This document shows positions 28,474 to 38,295 of a DNA stretch of 64,000 nucleotides, one piece after another (position 1 is the stretch's first letter; every line of letters begins with the position of its first letter). The translations under genes and the position numbers were made by a program. Origin of the DNA: Vibrio gazogenes (GTDB lineage: Bacteria; Pseudomonadota; Gammaproteobacteria; Enterobacterales; Vibrionaceae); assembly GCF_023920225.1 (NCBI RefSeq), contig NZ_CP092587.1, positions 2,418,001 to 2,482,000 on the forward strand, given 5' to 3'. The notes beneath the pieces were generated by a model. That model was not told the DNA's origin. It saw only the letters and a program-made list of their open reading frames with translations, and ran no database searches.

Positions 28474-29271
28474 ATGTCGACACAACTTCACTATAAAATT
28501 GAAGGGGATGGGTCACCGATTGTCCTGCTACACGGGCTGTTCGGCAGCTTGGATAATCTTGGTTTACTGGCCCGTGACCTAAAAAACGACTATCAAGTCA
28601 TCCGTCCCGATTTAAGAAATCATGGGCTGTCTTTTCAAGCGGCAACGCACAATTATCAATTGATGGCCGAGGATGTCGCACATCTGATCCGGTCACTTAA
28701 CCTGCCACCAGTGGTATTAATCGGCCATTCGATGGGCGGGAAAGTCGCCATGAAGCTAGCAGCGCTCGCTCCTCAGCTTGTCAGTGAATTGGTTGTCATT
28801 GACATGGCTCCGTTGACGTATCATGAACGTCATCACGATGACGTGTTTGCCGGATTATTCGCAGTACTGGAAAAACATCCGCCAAACCGAGAAGCAGCAA
28901 TGCAAATCCTTGCTCAACATATCGAACAAGAATCAGTTCGTCAGTTTTTAGGCAAGTCACTCTACAGAGACGGTGACAAAATGGCATGGCGTTTTCAGGT
29001 TGAGGCATTATATAACAATTACGAGCATATTCTTGACTGGCAGCCGATTCAACCAGTACAAATACCAACACTATTCCTGAAAGGCGGAAATTCAGACTAT
29101 ATTAGTTCAGATGCTCAAGCGCCGATTCTGGAACAGTTCCCTCAGGCAAAAGCACATATTATTGCCAATACTGGACATTGGCTCCACGCAGAAAAGCCTC
29201 AGGACGTGTTGAGAGTGATCCGCAAATTCTTATTCAGTGGCAACAGAATCCATCAGCAATCCACCGCCTGA
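28474..29271 (+). CDS. ybfF: Alpha/beta-hydrolase esterase, YbfF family
   Basis: A 265-residue alpha/beta hydrolase. The nucleophile serine is in GHSMGGK near residue 90, the oxyanion HGLFGS segment near residue 22, and the catalytic histidine in NTGHWLHAEKP near residue 234. YbfF-type enzymes cleave short-chain or thio-esters in vitro; the natural substrate is unknown. The seqA-ybfF divergent pair is a common gammaproteobacterial arrangement. The 183-base gap before fldA holds no gene that I can see. Confidence 0.92.
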   Translation: MSTQLHYKIEGDGSPIVLLHGLFGSLDNLGLLARDLKNDYQVIRPDLRNHGLSFQAATHNYQLMAEDVAHLIRSLNLPPVVLIGHSMGGKVAMKLAALAPQLVSELVVIDMAPLTYHERHHDDVFAGLFAVLEKHPPNREAAMQILAQHIEQESVRQFLGKSLYRDGDKMAWRFQVEALYNNYEHILDWQPIQPVQIPTLFLKGGNSDYISSDAQAPILEQFPQAKAHIIANTGHWLHAEKPQDVLRVIRKFLFSGNRIHQQSTA

Positions 29272-29454
29272 TAGTGCATTAACTTTAATGAACAACAGTG
29301 GTATAGTTCGCGCAATCATCAGATCGAAATGGGCATGTTGAATCTCTCAATCCAGATAATGCGGTCATGATGCGCACATGGTGACAATCATGCAGAGATG
29401 CATTTTCAGGGTTCCATCCCATAAGTAGACGACACATATATAGGGTAATGATTT

Positions 29455-29982
29455 ATGGCAAGTGTAGGTATCTTCTTTGGTAGTGATACAGGTAATACTG
29501 AAGCCGTTGCAAAAATGATTCAAAAGCAACTTGGTACAAAATTAGTTCATGTGCAAGATATTGCAAAAAGCAGTAAAGAGGACATTGATAACTTTGACTT
29601 ACTGCTGTTTGGCATCCCCACTTGGTACTACGGTGAAGCTCAGTGCGATTGGGATGATTTTTTCCCAGAGCTTGAGGGGATTGATTTTTCAACAAAACTG
29701 GTTGCAATCTTTGGTTGTGGCGATCAAGAAGACTACGCTGAATATTTTTGTGATGCGATGGGAACGGTTCGAGATATCATTGAAAGCAAAGGCGCAACGA
29801 TTATTGGTCATTGGCCGACGGAAGGCTATGAATTTGAAGCATCCAAAGCACTGGTGGACGATAACAATTTCGTCGGCCTATGTATCGATGAAGATCGTCA
29901 GCCAGAACTCACAGAAGACCGCGTCAATCGTTGGGTCAACCAAGTCTACGATGAAATGTGCCTGTCTGAGTTAGAAGACTGA
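29455..29982 (+). CDS. fldA: Flavodoxin FldA
   Basis: A 175-residue FMN electron carrier for radical enzymes and other reductions. The phosphate-binding loop GSDTGNTEAVAKM is at residues 9-21, and the flanking FMN loops are PTWYYGEAQCDWDDF near residue 56 and GCGDQEDYAEYFCDA near residue 88. It is of long-chain flavodoxin length, like E. coli FldA. A TAGGG site precedes the ATG. It lies upstream of fur, as in many enterobacteria and vibrios. Confidence 0.96.
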   Translation: MASVGIFFGSDTGNTEAVAKMIQKQLGTKLVHVQDIAKSSKEDIDNFDLLLFGIPTWYYGEAQCDWDDFFPELEGIDFSTKLVAIFGCGDQEDYAEYFCDAMGTVRDIIESKGATIIGHWPTEGYEFEASKALVDDNNFVGLCIDEDRQPELTEDRVNRWVNQVYDEMCLSELED

Positions 29983-29993
29983 TTTTTATTGAT

Positions 29994-30056
29994 AAAAGAC
30001 CTACACTTGCAATGAATGTTCAAACTTTGAACAACCTTTGACAGTTCAGGTCTTTT
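29994..30056 (+). terminator. Terminator of fldA with nested palindrome
   Basis: AAAAGACCT and AGGTCTTTT close a long stem-loop ending in a T run. Inside its loop lies the perfect palindrome TGTTCAAACTTTGAACA at 30017-30033. Confidence 0.7.
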
Positions 30057-30170
30057 TATTTACCGATGGATCTTATAAAGTACAACTATTGCTCGCATCC
30101 ACATGTGAAACAAACTGCATATTTTGTCACACTCTCAGGAAAGATACAATATCCTTTAAAAGTTAGTGGT

Positions 30171-30198
30171 TTATTGTTGGCGGTGACTAACCTATAAT
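30171..30198 (+). promoter_or_regulatory. Likely fur promoter
   Basis: A perfect -10 box TATAAT lies at 30193-30198 with a weak TTATTG -35 sixteen bases upstream. It is about 50 bases before the fur start. Confidence 0.5.
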
Positions 30199-30250
30199 AA
30201 TTCAAATCATGAAACGCTGTTACTGATGCAGATCATCAACAGGAAAATAT

Positions 30251-30697
30251 ATGTCTGATAACAACCAAGCACTCAAGGATGCGGGCCTGAAGGTCACTCT
30301 CCCTCGGTTAAAAATTCTCGAAGTTTTGCAGCAGCCGGAGTGCCAGCATATTAGTGCTGAAGAACTGTATAAGAAACTGATTGACCTTGGCGAAGAGATT
30401 GGTCTGGCTACTGTTTATCGAGTTCTTAACCAATTTGACGATGCAGGTATCGTGACTCGCCACCACTTCGAAGGTGGAAAATCTGTATTTGAACTATCGA
30501 CACAAGAGCATCATGATCACCTTGTTTGCCTTGATTGTGGAGAAGTAATTGAATTCTCTGATGAAGTGATAGAAGAACGGCAAAGAGAAATCGCTTCTCA
30601 ATATAATGTACAACTGACAAACCACAGTCTTTATCTTTACGGTAAGTGCCGTGAAGGGAGTTGCAAAGACAACCCTAACGCGCATAAACGCAAGTAA
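30251..30697 (+). CDS. fur: Ferric uptake regulator Fur
   Basis: A 148-residue iron-dependent repressor. An N-terminal winged helix (LKVTLPRLKILEVL, then LATVYRVLNQFDDAGIV) binds Fur boxes. The metal-sensing site is in the EHHDHLVC region near residues 86-93, and structural zinc cysteines are visible in CLDCGEV and CREGSC. The length equals that of E. coli Fur. It probably regulates the feo operon in this window. It is followed by a shared terminator with asd. Confidence 0.97.
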   Translation: MSDNNQALKDAGLKVTLPRLKILEVLQQPECQHISAEELYKKLIDLGEEIGLATVYRVLNQFDDAGIVTRHHFEGGKSVFELSTQEHHDHLVCLDCGEVIEFSDEVIEERQREIASQYNVQLTNHSLYLYGKCREGSCKDNPNAHKRK

Positions 30698-30704
30698 CGT
30701 AAGT

Positions 30705-30734
30705 AAAAAACCACCGATAAGTCGGTGGTTTTTT
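30705..30734. terminator. Bidirectional terminator between fur and asd
   Basis: AAAAAACCACCGA and TCGGTGGTTTTTT form a 13-bp stem with a four-base loop. Confidence 0.92.
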
Positions 30735-30747
30735 ATCCCATTCTGAA

Positions 30748-31761
30748 TTACAAATAATCCCGAACAAGAATTTCCGCAATCTGAACCGCATTGGTTGCTG
30801 CCCCTTTGCGAACATTATCAGCAACGACCCATAGGTTAATCCCCTGATGGTGACTGATATCATTACGAATCCGACCAACAAAAACATTATCCTGTCCGCC
30901 AGCATGACCAACCTGCGTCGGAAAATCTTCCCCGGAGAACACCTCAACATTCTCAGATTGGCGAAGTAAATCAGCCACCGCCTCCGCATCAATCGGTGTC
31001 CGGGTCTCCACATGCAACGCTTCTGCATGGCCGTAGAACACAGGTACCCGAACACAAGTCGGATTAACCTGAATCGTCGGATCATTGAAGATTTTCTGGG
31101 TTTCCCACACCATTTTCATTTCTTCACGTGTATATCCATTATCCATAAAAGCATCAATCTGAGGAATACAGTTAAATGCAATCTGCTGGCTAAACTGATT
31201 TGGCTCCGCAGGTACCCCATTCAATAATCTGGCAGTTTGCCCGGCCAGCTCATCCACGCCCGATTTCCCGGCACCAGAAACTGATTGATAGGTTGAAACA
31301 TTGATGCGCTCAATCCCGGCGGCATCATGGATCGGCTTCAACGCAACCAACATCTGTATCGTTGAACAGTTCGGGTTAGCAATGATGTTACGATTACGAA
31401 ATTCTGCAATCGCTTCAGGATTCACTTCAGGGACAACCAGCGGTATATCATAGTCATAGCGGAACTGAGATGTATTATCAATGACCACAACCCCCGCATC
31501 GGCAGCGATTGGCGCCCATTTTTCCGATAGTTCTCCCCCGGCAGAAAAGAGAGCGATGTGAGCCTGAGACCAGTCAAAGTCTTCAACGTTCTGGACATAC
31601 ACCGACTTGCCGTTAAATCGGTAACTTTTTCCTTCACTGCGCTCACTCGCAAGCAAAAAGAGCGTGTCTACAGGAAACTGGCGTTTCTGAAGCACTTCAA
31701 TCATCGCTTCACCGACAGCGCCTGTGGCACCGAAAACAACAACGTTAAATTTTTGGCTCAT
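30748..31761 (-). CDS. asd: Aspartate-semialdehyde dehydrogenase
   Basis: A 337-residue NADPH-dependent enzyme that makes aspartate semialdehyde for lysine, threonine, methionine and cell-wall precursors. The Rossmann loop is [11 protein letters not shown] near residue 10. The catalytic cysteine is in NPNCSTIQM near residue 132, followed by SVSGAGKSG, and the active-site histidine region contains [10 protein letters not shown]. The intact cysteine argues for a true enzyme rather than the inactive Usg relative found beside pdxB in E. coli. I recall that vibrios carry two asd genes; this would be the second type. Its ATG overlaps the pdxB stop by three bases. Confidence 0.9.
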   Translation of the reverse strand: MSQKFNVVVFGATGAVGEAMIEVLQKRQFPVDTLFLLASERSEGKSYRFNGKSVYVQNVEDFDWSQAHIALFSAGGELSEKWAPIAADAGVVVIDNTSQFRYDYDIPLVVPEVNPEAIAEFRNRNIIANPNCSTIQMLVALKPIHDAAGIERINVSTYQSVSGAGKSGVDELAGQTARLLNGVPAEPNQFSQQIAFNCIPQIDAFMDNGYTREEMKMVWETQKIFNDPTIQVNPTCVRVPVFYGHAEALHVETRTPIDAEAVADLLRQSENVEVFSGEDFPTQVGHAGGQDNVFVGRIRNDISHHQGINLWVVADNVRKGAATNAVQIAEILVRDYL

Positions 31762-32891
31762 GGTGTTACCTCAATTTGAAAACCTAATTCTGACAACGGA
31801 CTCAAATGACAGTCCTGCTGACCAGTTATTTTTATTGCACCGTATTCACGACGATTCCAATAGTTTTTACGCATGGCATCAAAGGCACCCGGTTGGTTAA
31901 TGACTCTTCTAAATAACGCATCATCTCGACGCACGTCATAGACTAAATGGATCAAACTCACTAATGTCGCTTCATCCCAAGCATGAGACAGACACACTTC
32001 AGAGATCGGGGCAACCGGTAAAAGCTTATTCGGACTTGCCCAGAGATCACAACCGAGGAAAGTACAATAGCTGTTAAAAATCATCGTTGTTCCACGAGCC
32101 TTGCCTTCTAGGCCGTAACCGGCAATATGTGGTGTCGCAAAAGCAAGTAATGGTAACAACGCCATATCAACTTCCGGTTCAAACTCAAATACGTCTAAAA
32201 CCGCCGTAAACCCATCCTGTTGCTGCAAACGGCGCTTCAGCGCAGCATTATCAACAATCGGTCCTCTGGCCGCATTAATGAGAATCTGATCAGCTCGTAG
32301 ATGATTTAACCGCTGCTCATCCATCAAGTGATAAGTCGGCCAAGCGCCATCTTTCACCAGCGGTGTGTGTAAGGTAATCACATCGGCAGTTTCCAACAGC
32401 GTTTCCAGTTCAGTAAACTGACGAGGATCACCTTCAGCTTCCTTGGGCGGGTCATTGAGTAATACATTTAATCCGATACCACGCAGACAGTCCGCAAGGT
32501 AGCTACCGACCTGCCCGGCACCGATGATACCGACTGTTTTATCAAAAACAGAAAAACCCTGCTGTTGTGCAAGCACCATGAGTACACTGAATACATACTC
32601 AGCGACCCCCACTTTGTTGCACCCCGGTGCAGCGGTAAAGAAAATTCCCCTTTCCTGCAAAAGTTTCTGATCGACATGATCTATACCTGCTGTTGCTGTA
32701 CCGACAAATTTGAGCTTATTCGCCTTTTGCAGTAATGCATCATTCACCTTCGTCACGGACCGAATCATTAAAGCATCAACATCCACTAAGTCATCAGCGG
32801 TTAAATTACGTCCGGATTTTAGAATCACGTCACCCAATTGGCTGAATAATGCTTCGGCATAGGGCATATTTTCATCTATGAGGATTTTCAT
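31758..32891 (-). CDS. pdxB: Erythronate-4-phosphate dehydrogenase
   Basis: A 377-residue NAD-dependent 2-hydroxyacid dehydrogenase of pyridoxal phosphate synthesis; E. coli PdxB has 378. The NAD fold [15 protein letters not shown] is near residue 118. Active-site segments include [10 protein letters not shown] with the family arginine and the acidic/His pair ending in [16 protein letters not shown]. The C-terminal dimerisation domain specific to PdxB is present. The ATG at 32891 is preferred, giving [16 protein letters not shown]; the frame is open a further 20 codons upstream. It is translated with asd (four-base overlap). Confidence 0.95.
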   Translation of the reverse strand: MKILIDENMPYAEALFSQLGDVILKSGRNLTADDLVDVDALMIRSVTKVNDALLQKANKLKFVGTATAGIDHVDQKLLQERGIFFTAAPGCNKVGVAEYVFSVLMVLAQQQGFSVFDKTVGIIGAGQVGSYLADCLRGIGLNVLLNDPPKEAEGDPRQFTELETLLETADVITLHTPLVKDGAWPTYHLMDEQRLNHLRADQILINAARGPIVDNAALKRRLQQQDGFTAVLDVFEFEPEVDMALLPLLAFATPHIAGYGLEGKARGTTMIFNSYCTFLGCDLWASPNKLLPVAPISEVCLSHAWDEATLVSLIHLVYDVRRDDALFRRVINQPGAFDAMRKNYWNRREYGAIKITGQQDCHLSPLSELGFQIEVTP

Positions 32892-32973
32892 ACCTGACAT
32901 CATCTTTTCTTTTTCGAAATTAAAGAAGGATTGTACAGAAAGTCGGAACATGGTTCGATATAAATGTTTGATA

Positions 32974-33009
32974 CAAAAAATACTCGGTATCGTACGACAC
33001 CGAGTATTT
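32974..33009 (-). terminator. Terminator of fabB / end of candidate small RNA
   Basis: AAATACTCGGT and ACCGAGTATTT form an 11-bp stem with a partly self-pairing loop. On the minus strand it is followed by a T run of six. Confidence 0.9.
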
Positions 33010-33105
33010 CATCGAATAATTCAATCTGAATATGTTACTTACGACGATTGAACTGGCAAAGAATCAATCACGACACAAAATAGCCGTGTAAGAGAGGTTG
33101 CCCAA
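32974..33105 (-). ncRNA. Candidate 3'UTR-derived small RNA from fabB (FarS-like)
   Basis: The fabB 3' untranslated region is about 130 bases long and ends in a strong terminator with a U-tract. In V. cholerae a Hfq-binding small RNA, FarS, is released by RNase E from the fabB 3'UTR and regulates fatty acid degradation. I infer the same layout here from position and terminator. I cannot recall the FarS sequence well enough to align it, so homology is not shown. Confidence 0.5.
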
Positions 33106-34317
33106 TCACCCCTGATATTTGCGCATCAGTAAGGTTGCATTTGTTCCACCGAAACCAAAACTGTTCGACATCACTGTTGTCAGTTCTTGTTCTCTGACCG
33201 CTGTAACAATATCCAGCCCTTGTGCTGCTTCATCGAGATTCTCAATATTCACACTTGGGGCGACAAAGCTATGATGGAGCATCAGCAGAGAGTAAATGGT
33301 TTCATGGACCCCAGCCGCACCCAGTGCATGACCTGTCATTGCTTTTGTTGCCGAGATAGCAGGGCTTTTGCCACCGAACACTTCTTGAATTGCATAAAGC
33401 TCTTTGACATCTCCAGCAACCGTTGATGTTCCATGCGTGTTAATGTAATCGACGCGATCAGTATTTTGCATCGCCATCTTCATACAACGCACAGCGCCTT
33501 CACCTGAAGGTGCGACCATATCATAACCATCGGAAGTGGCACCGTAACCAACGATTTCACCATAGATTGTGGCACCACGAGCCAACGCATGTTCCAACTC
33601 TTCAACGACAACCATACCGCCACCACCGGAAATGACAAATCCATCCCGATCAGCATCATAGGTGCGAGAGGCACAGTCTGGTGTATCATTATATTTAGTT
33701 GACAGCGCACCCATCGCATCAAACATCATGGTCATTGTCCAATCGAGTTCTTCACCACCACCGGCAAACACAATATCTTGCTTACCAAGTTGAATGAGTT
33801 CTGACGCATGACCAATACAGTGAGCAGACGTTGAACATGCTGAACTCATACTATAATTCACACCGCGAATCTTAAATGGTGTCGCCAGACAGGCAGAAAC
33901 AGTCGATGACATTGTTCGTGTAACCATATAAGGACCGACTCGTTTGACCCCTTTTTCACGCAATGTGTCAACAGCAAGAGCTTGGTTCAATGATGATGCA
34001 CCGCCAGAACCGGCAACAATACCAGTTCGGTCGTTTGAAACCATCTCTGGTGTCAATCCGGCATCAGCAATCGCTTGTTCAAGCGACAAATAAGCATAGG
34101 CCGCAGCGTCTCCCATAAACCGCATTTGCTTACGATCAATCAGTGTTGATGGATCAATTTTCAAACCGCCCCATACTTGAGAGCGCAGACCTTTCTCTTT
34201 AAACTGCTCAGACGCTGTAATACCTGATTTTCCAGCTTTCAAAGATGCCAGAACTTCTTCGACATTGTTACCGATACTGGAAACAATACCCATACCGGTT
34301 ATTACAACTCGTTTCAT
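33106..34317 (-). CDS. fabB: 3-oxoacyl-ACP synthase I
   Basis: A 403-residue condensing enzyme that elongates fatty acids and is essential for unsaturated ones. The active-site cysteine is in [14 protein letters not shown] near residue 164. The two catalytic histidines are in [10 protein letters not shown] near 299 and [12 protein letters not shown] near 334. The length matches FabB. It is transcribed alone, divergent from mnmC, with a possible TTGTCA/TATACG promoter at 34345-34374. Confidence 0.97.
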   Translation of the reverse strand: MKRVVITGMGIVSSIGNNVEEVLASLKAGKSGITASEQFKEKGLRSQVWGGLKIDPSTLIDRKQMRFMGDAAAYAYLSLEQAIADAGLTPEMVSNDRTGIVAGSGGASSLNQALAVDTLREKGVKRVGPYMVTRTMSSTVSACLATPFKIRGVNYSMSSACSTSAHCIGHASELIQLGKQDIVFAGGGEELDWTMTMMFDAMGALSTKYNDTPDCASRTYDADRDGFVISGGGGMVVVEELEHALARGATIYGEIVGYGATSDGYDMVAPSGEGAVRCMKMAMQNTDRVDYINTHGTSTVAGDVKELYAIQEVFGGKSPAISATKAMTGHALGAAGVHETIYSLLMLHHSFVAPSVNIENLDEAAQGLDIVTAVREQELTTVMSNSFGFGGTNATLLMRKYQG

Positions 34318-34344
34318 ATAAAATCCCTATTCTTTAAAAAATTC

Positions 34345-34374
34345 GTATAATTTCGCTAGGATGATAACTGACAA
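34345..34374 (-). promoter_or_regulatory. Possible fabB promoter
   Basis: On the minus strand TTGTCA (five of six) precedes TATACG (four of six) at a long spacing, 28-57 bases before the fabB start. Confidence 0.35.
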
Positions 34375-34457
34375 AGTTCATTGAAGTGGTCAGCTTTCCA
34401 AGAAATTCGTACAATTCATTCACCGTAGTATACCGCCCATAAAAGAAAAACACAGCT

Positions 34458-36479
34458 ATGACTAAAATAACCAACGCCAAACTCGACTGGAACGAAGTCG
34501 GAACCCCCGTATCCGGAGAGTTTGATGACGTCTATTTTTCGAATGTGAATGGATTTGAGGAGACAAGATACGTTTTTCTTCAAAAAAATCAATTACCTGA
34601 ACGTTGGAATAATTTTAATCGACCAAGATTTGTGATTGGAGAAACAGGATTCGGAACCGGGCTTAATTTTCTCGCGGCATGGCAAGCATTTGATCAGTTT
34701 CACCGTCAACATCCGGACGCCCCGCTTCAGTCACTTCATTTCATCAGTTTTGAAAAATATCCGGTGAATCGGGATGACTTAATCAAAGCTCATCAAGCCT
34801 GGCCGGAACTGGCAGATTATGCGGCAGAACTCCAACAACATTACCCACTGGCAGTACCGGAATGTCACCGAATCACACTCGCTGACGGTGCCGTCACGCT
34901 CGATCTGTGGTTCGGTGATATCCATGACTGTATGCCTTTAGTCCCCGTCCCCCAAGATGGTCTGATTGATGCGTGGTTTCTCGACGGTTTTGCACCAAGC
35001 AAGAACCCCGATATGTGGAATCAGCAACTGTTTGATCATATGGCAAAACTAGCCAAAGCGGATGCAACTTGTGCAACATTTACAGCCGCAGGCTTTGTCC
35101 GGCGAGGATTGATCGAAGCTGGTTTTTCGATGCAAAAAGTCAAAGGGTTCGGTACCAAACGAGAGATGTTGGTCGGTACAATCACAACACCGACCGGATT
35201 CACCAATATGCTTCCGTGGTATGCCCACCAGTCGGTCCCCGATTTAACGGATGTAGCCATTATCGGGGGCGGAATCGCCAGCGCCACATTAGCAAAAACC
35301 TTAAGTCGCCGAGGGATTCAGGTGACGCTTTATTGCCAAGATGACCAAGCAGCACAAGGTGCATCAGGCAATCGTCAAGGGGCGATTTATCCGCTGCTGA
35401 ATGCTCAACATGATCCATTATCCCGCTTTTTTGCCGCGAGTTTTCTATATGCGCGACAATTTATCGAACAGCAACACCGTGACGGTCTCGATTTTGATTA
35501 CCAGTGGTGTGGCGTCACCCAACTGATGTGGAACGAACGGGCGCACAAAAAATTGAAACCCATAGCAACGGGTCATTTCCCGACAGACCTAGTCACCGAC
35601 CAGGATGCACACCAGACTTCGGCAACACTGGGGTTACCCGTCACATCGGAAAGTCTTTATTATCCGCTCGGCGGCTGGATTTGTCCCGCACAGCTCACGG
35701 AGCAACTACTGTCATCATTACAAGCATCCGGCCGGCTCAACACCCATTTCCACACCCAAATTGATCAACTCCACTGGGATGCTCAGACATCGGTCTGGCA
35801 ACTCCATAGTGCGGATCAAATCTTCCGTCATCAATGTGTCGTCATTGCCAACGGACATCAGTTTGACCAGTTTCCCCAGACTCAAACACTCCCACTCGCC
35901 CAAGTCAAAGGTCAGGTCAGTCATATCCCGACAACGGATACGCTCAATCATCTCAACACGGTGCTCTGTTACGATGGTTATATGACGCCCGCCAATCCAG
36001 CCAACCAGCAGCATTGTATTGGTGCCAGTTATGATCGCCAGAATATTGACATCCACTTTGATCCGAGCGCGCAAACACAAAATCGAGACAAGCTGCAAAC
36101 CTGTATACCCGACCAATCGTGGCCGGACGACATCGATATTTCGCAAAATCAATCAAGACAAGGGATTCGCTGTGTCAGCCGTGATCATCTGCCTTTTGCC
36201 GGCAATCTGGGTGATTTGCAAACCATCAAAACACAGTATCATGCATTGGCTACACAAACGGCTCAATCCGCCCCCCAGATTCACCATTATCCCAATCTCT
36301 ATGGGATGTTAGGGCTCGGTTCCAGAGGGTTAAGCTCCGCACCACTGCTGGCAGAATGCCTGGCCTCTATTATGTGTGGCGATCCACTGCCGCTATCCGT
36401 CGATTTACTGGAACGCCTTCATCCCAGCCGAATGTGGATCAGAAAACTGCGCAAAGGCAAAACGATTATGTCGTCTTAA
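34458..36479 (+). CDS. mnmC: Bifunctional tRNA mnm5s2U biosynthesis protein MnmC
   Basis: A 673-residue two-domain enzyme completing the wobble modification mnm5s2U34; E. coli MnmC has 668. The N-terminal methyltransferase has the SAM-binding [15 protein letters not shown] near residue 57 and [17 protein letters not shown] near residue 172. The C-terminal FAD oxidoreductase begins at [17 protein letters not shown] near residue 267 and includes [15 protein letters not shown]. The ribosome site is weak. It is divergent from fabB and followed by a terminator. Confidence 0.96.
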   Translation: MTKITNAKLDWNEVGTPVSGEFDDVYFSNVNGFEETRYVFLQKNQLPERWNNFNRPRFVIGETGFGTGLNFLAAWQAFDQFHRQHPDAPLQSLHFISFEKYPVNRDDLIKAHQAWPELADYAAELQQHYPLAVPECHRITLADGAVTLDLWFGDIHDCMPLVPVPQDGLIDAWFLDGFAPSKNPDMWNQQLFDHMAKLAKADATCATFTAAGFVRRGLIEAGFSMQKVKGFGTKREMLVGTITTPTGFTNMLPWYAHQSVPDLTDVAIIGGGIASATLAKTLSRRGIQVTLYCQDDQAAQGASGNRQGAIYPLLNAQHDPLSRFFAASFLYARQFIEQQHRDGLDFDYQWCGVTQLMWNERAHKKLKPIATGHFPTDLVTDQDAHQTSATLGLPVTSESLYYPLGGWICPAQLTEQLLSSLQASGRLNTHFHTQIDQLHWDAQTSVWQLHSADQIFRHQCVVIANGHQFDQFPQTQTLPLAQVKGQVSHIPTTDTLNHLNTVLCYDGYMTPANPANQQHCIGASYDRQNIDIHFDPSAQTQNRDKLQTCIPDQSWPDDIDISQNQSRQGIRCVSRDHLPFAGNLGDLQTIKTQYHALATQTAQSAPQIHHYPNLYGMLGLGSRGLSSAPLLAECLASIMCGDPLPLSVDLLERLHPSRMWIRKLRKGKTIMSS

Positions 36480-36509
36480 CGCCATAACCGACTTCCCGTC
36501 AAATACAAA

Positions 36510-36540
36510 AAATCACCCGAGGTCTCCCTTCGGGTGATTT
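36510..36540. terminator. Terminator between mnmC and the FMN reductase gene
   Basis: AAATCACCCGA and TCGGGTGATTT pair around a nine-base loop, with A- and T-rich flanks serving both converging genes. Confidence 0.88.
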
Positions 36541-36577
36541 ATGTTTGGCCGAAGCCACCAATCAGATCTCGAAACGA

Positions 36578-37105
36578 TTATCCCTGTAAGGTTTGAACCG
36601 CTTGCTCAATCTCAGCTGCAATTGTTGGATTAGTGACTTGACCTTTTTCCATGTCAAAATTGTCGTAAAAACTCGGTACGGAAACCGACGCTTTTACCTC
36701 ACCACCAAAGAAACCGGCAGAAGCCGTTGCAGCAGCCAATACGGACTGAGCCCCACCGGGTCCAGGAGATGTCGCCAAATAAACTGCCGGTTTACTCTTG
36801 AAGATATCCCGATCGATCCGAGTCATCCAATCAAACAAATTTTTATAAGCTGCCGGATAATGGCCGTTATGCTCGGCGTAAGAAATAACGAATGCATCCG
36901 CCTGCGACAAATCATCCAAAAAAGCCTTTGCACCTTCTGCATGACCGATCTCTTTTTCTAAATCTTCGCTGAACATCGGCACTGAATAATTATTGATATC
37001 AAGGACCTGAACGTCAGCACCTGCGACCAAATTTGCCGCATAAGTTGCTAATGCTTTATTAATCGAAGCTGAACTTGTACTCGCACCAAATGCAATAATT
37101 TTCAT
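36578..37105 (-). CDS. NAD(P)H-dependent FMN reductase family protein
   Basis: A 175-residue flavodoxin-like protein. The phosphate-binding loop is GASTSSASINKAL near residues 8-20. EHNGHYPAAYKNLFDWM near residue 78 is the usual flavin-binding helix start, and ATSPGPGGAQSVL near residue 111 forms the second loop. Members reduce FMN, quinones or azo compounds; the substrate is not known. It stands alone between terminators. Confidence 0.87.
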   Translation of the reverse strand: MKIIAFGASTSSASINKALATYAANLVAGADVQVLDINNYSVPMFSEDLEKEIGHAEGAKAFLDDLSQADAFVISYAEHNGHYPAAYKNLFDWMTRIDRDIFKSKPAVYLATSPGPGGAQSVLAAATASAGFFGGEVKASVSVPSFYDNFDMEKGQVTNPTIAAEIEQAVQTLQG

Positions 37106-37221
37106 CGTTATTACCTCTTCATCATCTTAGAATATGTTCAGAATAATCCTTCATCGCCATGGCAACAACCGCAAAAATTGTATAGATACATTCAAATAAT
37201 TAGAATGACCATCACTGCGAT

Positions 37222-37503
37222 TTACGGTGCCTTCGCAAAGTCCATCTGAGACAGTAATCTTTCCCATAGTTGTTGAACAATCACACGATCAGCCGGTGCC
37301 AGCTCAGAACGGGCGTTGTCCAGACTTGTTTCGATCCGTGTCTTCAGCTCAGCCAGTTCGGTAACACCTTCATCTTCACATGATGCCGCAGCCAGTGAGA
37401 TATGCCCACGCAGATAACCACCGGCAAATAGTTCATCATCAGAGGCATGGGCAATGCCATCATCGATCAATGCCAGCATTTCTTCTTCAAATTCAATAAT
37501 CAT
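37222..37503 (-). CDS. yfcL: YfcL family protein
   Basis: A 93-residue acidic helical protein of unknown function. The ATG at 37503 gives the family start MIIEFEEEMLALIDDGIAHA; the frame extends further but without family-like residues. The pattern SDDELFAGGYLRGHISLA is characteristic. It lies just downstream of epmC on the same strand, the yfcL-yfcM(epmC)-aroC neighbourhood seen in enterobacteria. Confidence 0.85.
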   Translation of the reverse strand: MIIEFEEEMLALIDDGIAHASDDELFAGGYLRGHISLAAASCEDEGVTELAELKTRIETSLDNARSELAPADRVIVQQLWERLLSQMDFAKAP

Positions 37504-37613
37504 TTTATACTCTTCATTACTACTACAGTGACTGATTGTTTGACAGCGCAACCATACAATTATCCGGATTGGGAGCACGATATGATTGGTATCGATCCTG
37601 TGTCAGACGAATA

Positions 37614-38144
37614 TTATGTCACAACAAATAGCGCTGGAGACAACGATTCAGTCCGATAAAAAGTCCGTAATTCATCAGCAAGCATACCAACCCGTTCAGG
37701 GAGTCCCTGACGAAGAATCTGCATCACCTCATCATGAACTTTCACCATAAATTGCAGTCGATCCGGCTCAAAGTCACCATTCAGATTGTCACAACTCACC
37801 GAAAAAGGAAAACCGGCACTGACTGAAAGAATCCATTCGTAAGCCTGAGGACGAATCTCCACCTGCTCAAACGCAGCCTGAACTTCCCGAGTCCGACCAT
37901 CCGGTTCATACCAATAGCCAAAATCTTCCAACTGCCGTCGCTCCGGGCCTGCAACACACCAATGCGCAATTTCATGCAATGCGGATGCGTAAAAGCCATG
38001 CGCAAAAATAATTCGGTGATAAGGAACCGAATCATCAGCCGGTAAATAAATAGGTTCATCATCCCCGGCTACCAAATGTGTCTGATAACGCTCAGCAAAG
38101 GTCTGATTGAAAATGTTGATTAAGTCCTGATAGCGATGAACCAT
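37614..38144 (-). CDS. epmC: Elongation factor P hydroxylase (YfcM)
   Basis: A 176-residue protein of the EpmC family, which hydroxylates the beta-lysylated lysine of EF-P. The metal-binding motif is ALHEIAHWCVAG near residue 57, with further conserved FGYWYEPDGRT and EVQAAFEQVE segments and the CDNLNG stretch. The partner genes epmA, epmB and efp are not in this window, as is usual. The ATG at 38144 is followed by the standard start. Confidence 0.92.
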   Translation of the reverse strand: MVHRYQDLINIFNQTFAERYQTHLVAGDDEPIYLPADDSVPYHRIIFAHGFYASALHEIAHWCVAGPERRQLEDFGYWYEPDGRTREVQAAFEQVEIRPQAYEWILSVSAGFPFSVSCDNLNGDFEPDRLQFMVKVHDEVMQILRQGLPERVGMLADELRTFYRTESLSPALFVVT

Positions 38145-38214
38145 GATTTACTTGATCTGTTGTGACGACGGCGTGCATTTTCCTGTTTTTCCCACGAGAG
38201 GTAAAGTCTCTCCA

Positions 38215-38242
38215 TAAAAAAATGCCCTCCGAGGAAGGCATT
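38215..38242 (-). terminator. Terminator of aroC
   Basis: AATGCC and GGCATT close a stem over a partly paired nine-base loop. On the minus strand a T run of seven follows. Confidence 0.82.
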
Positions 38243-38295
38243 CAAGCAAAATTTTACGCACAATTCACGCAACGAATTCGCGCAGAAAAAGCGGA

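Noticed and set aside
29272..29454. Possible small membrane protein gene (DUF2788-type) between ybfF and fldA, as I recall from other vibrios
   Set aside because: No open frame of suitable length or hydrophobicity in these 183 bases.
34383..34398. FadR-like site AGTGGTCAGCTT near fabB
   Set aside because: Only one half matches the TGGTC core; the other half of the dyad is missing, so it is not claimed as an operator.
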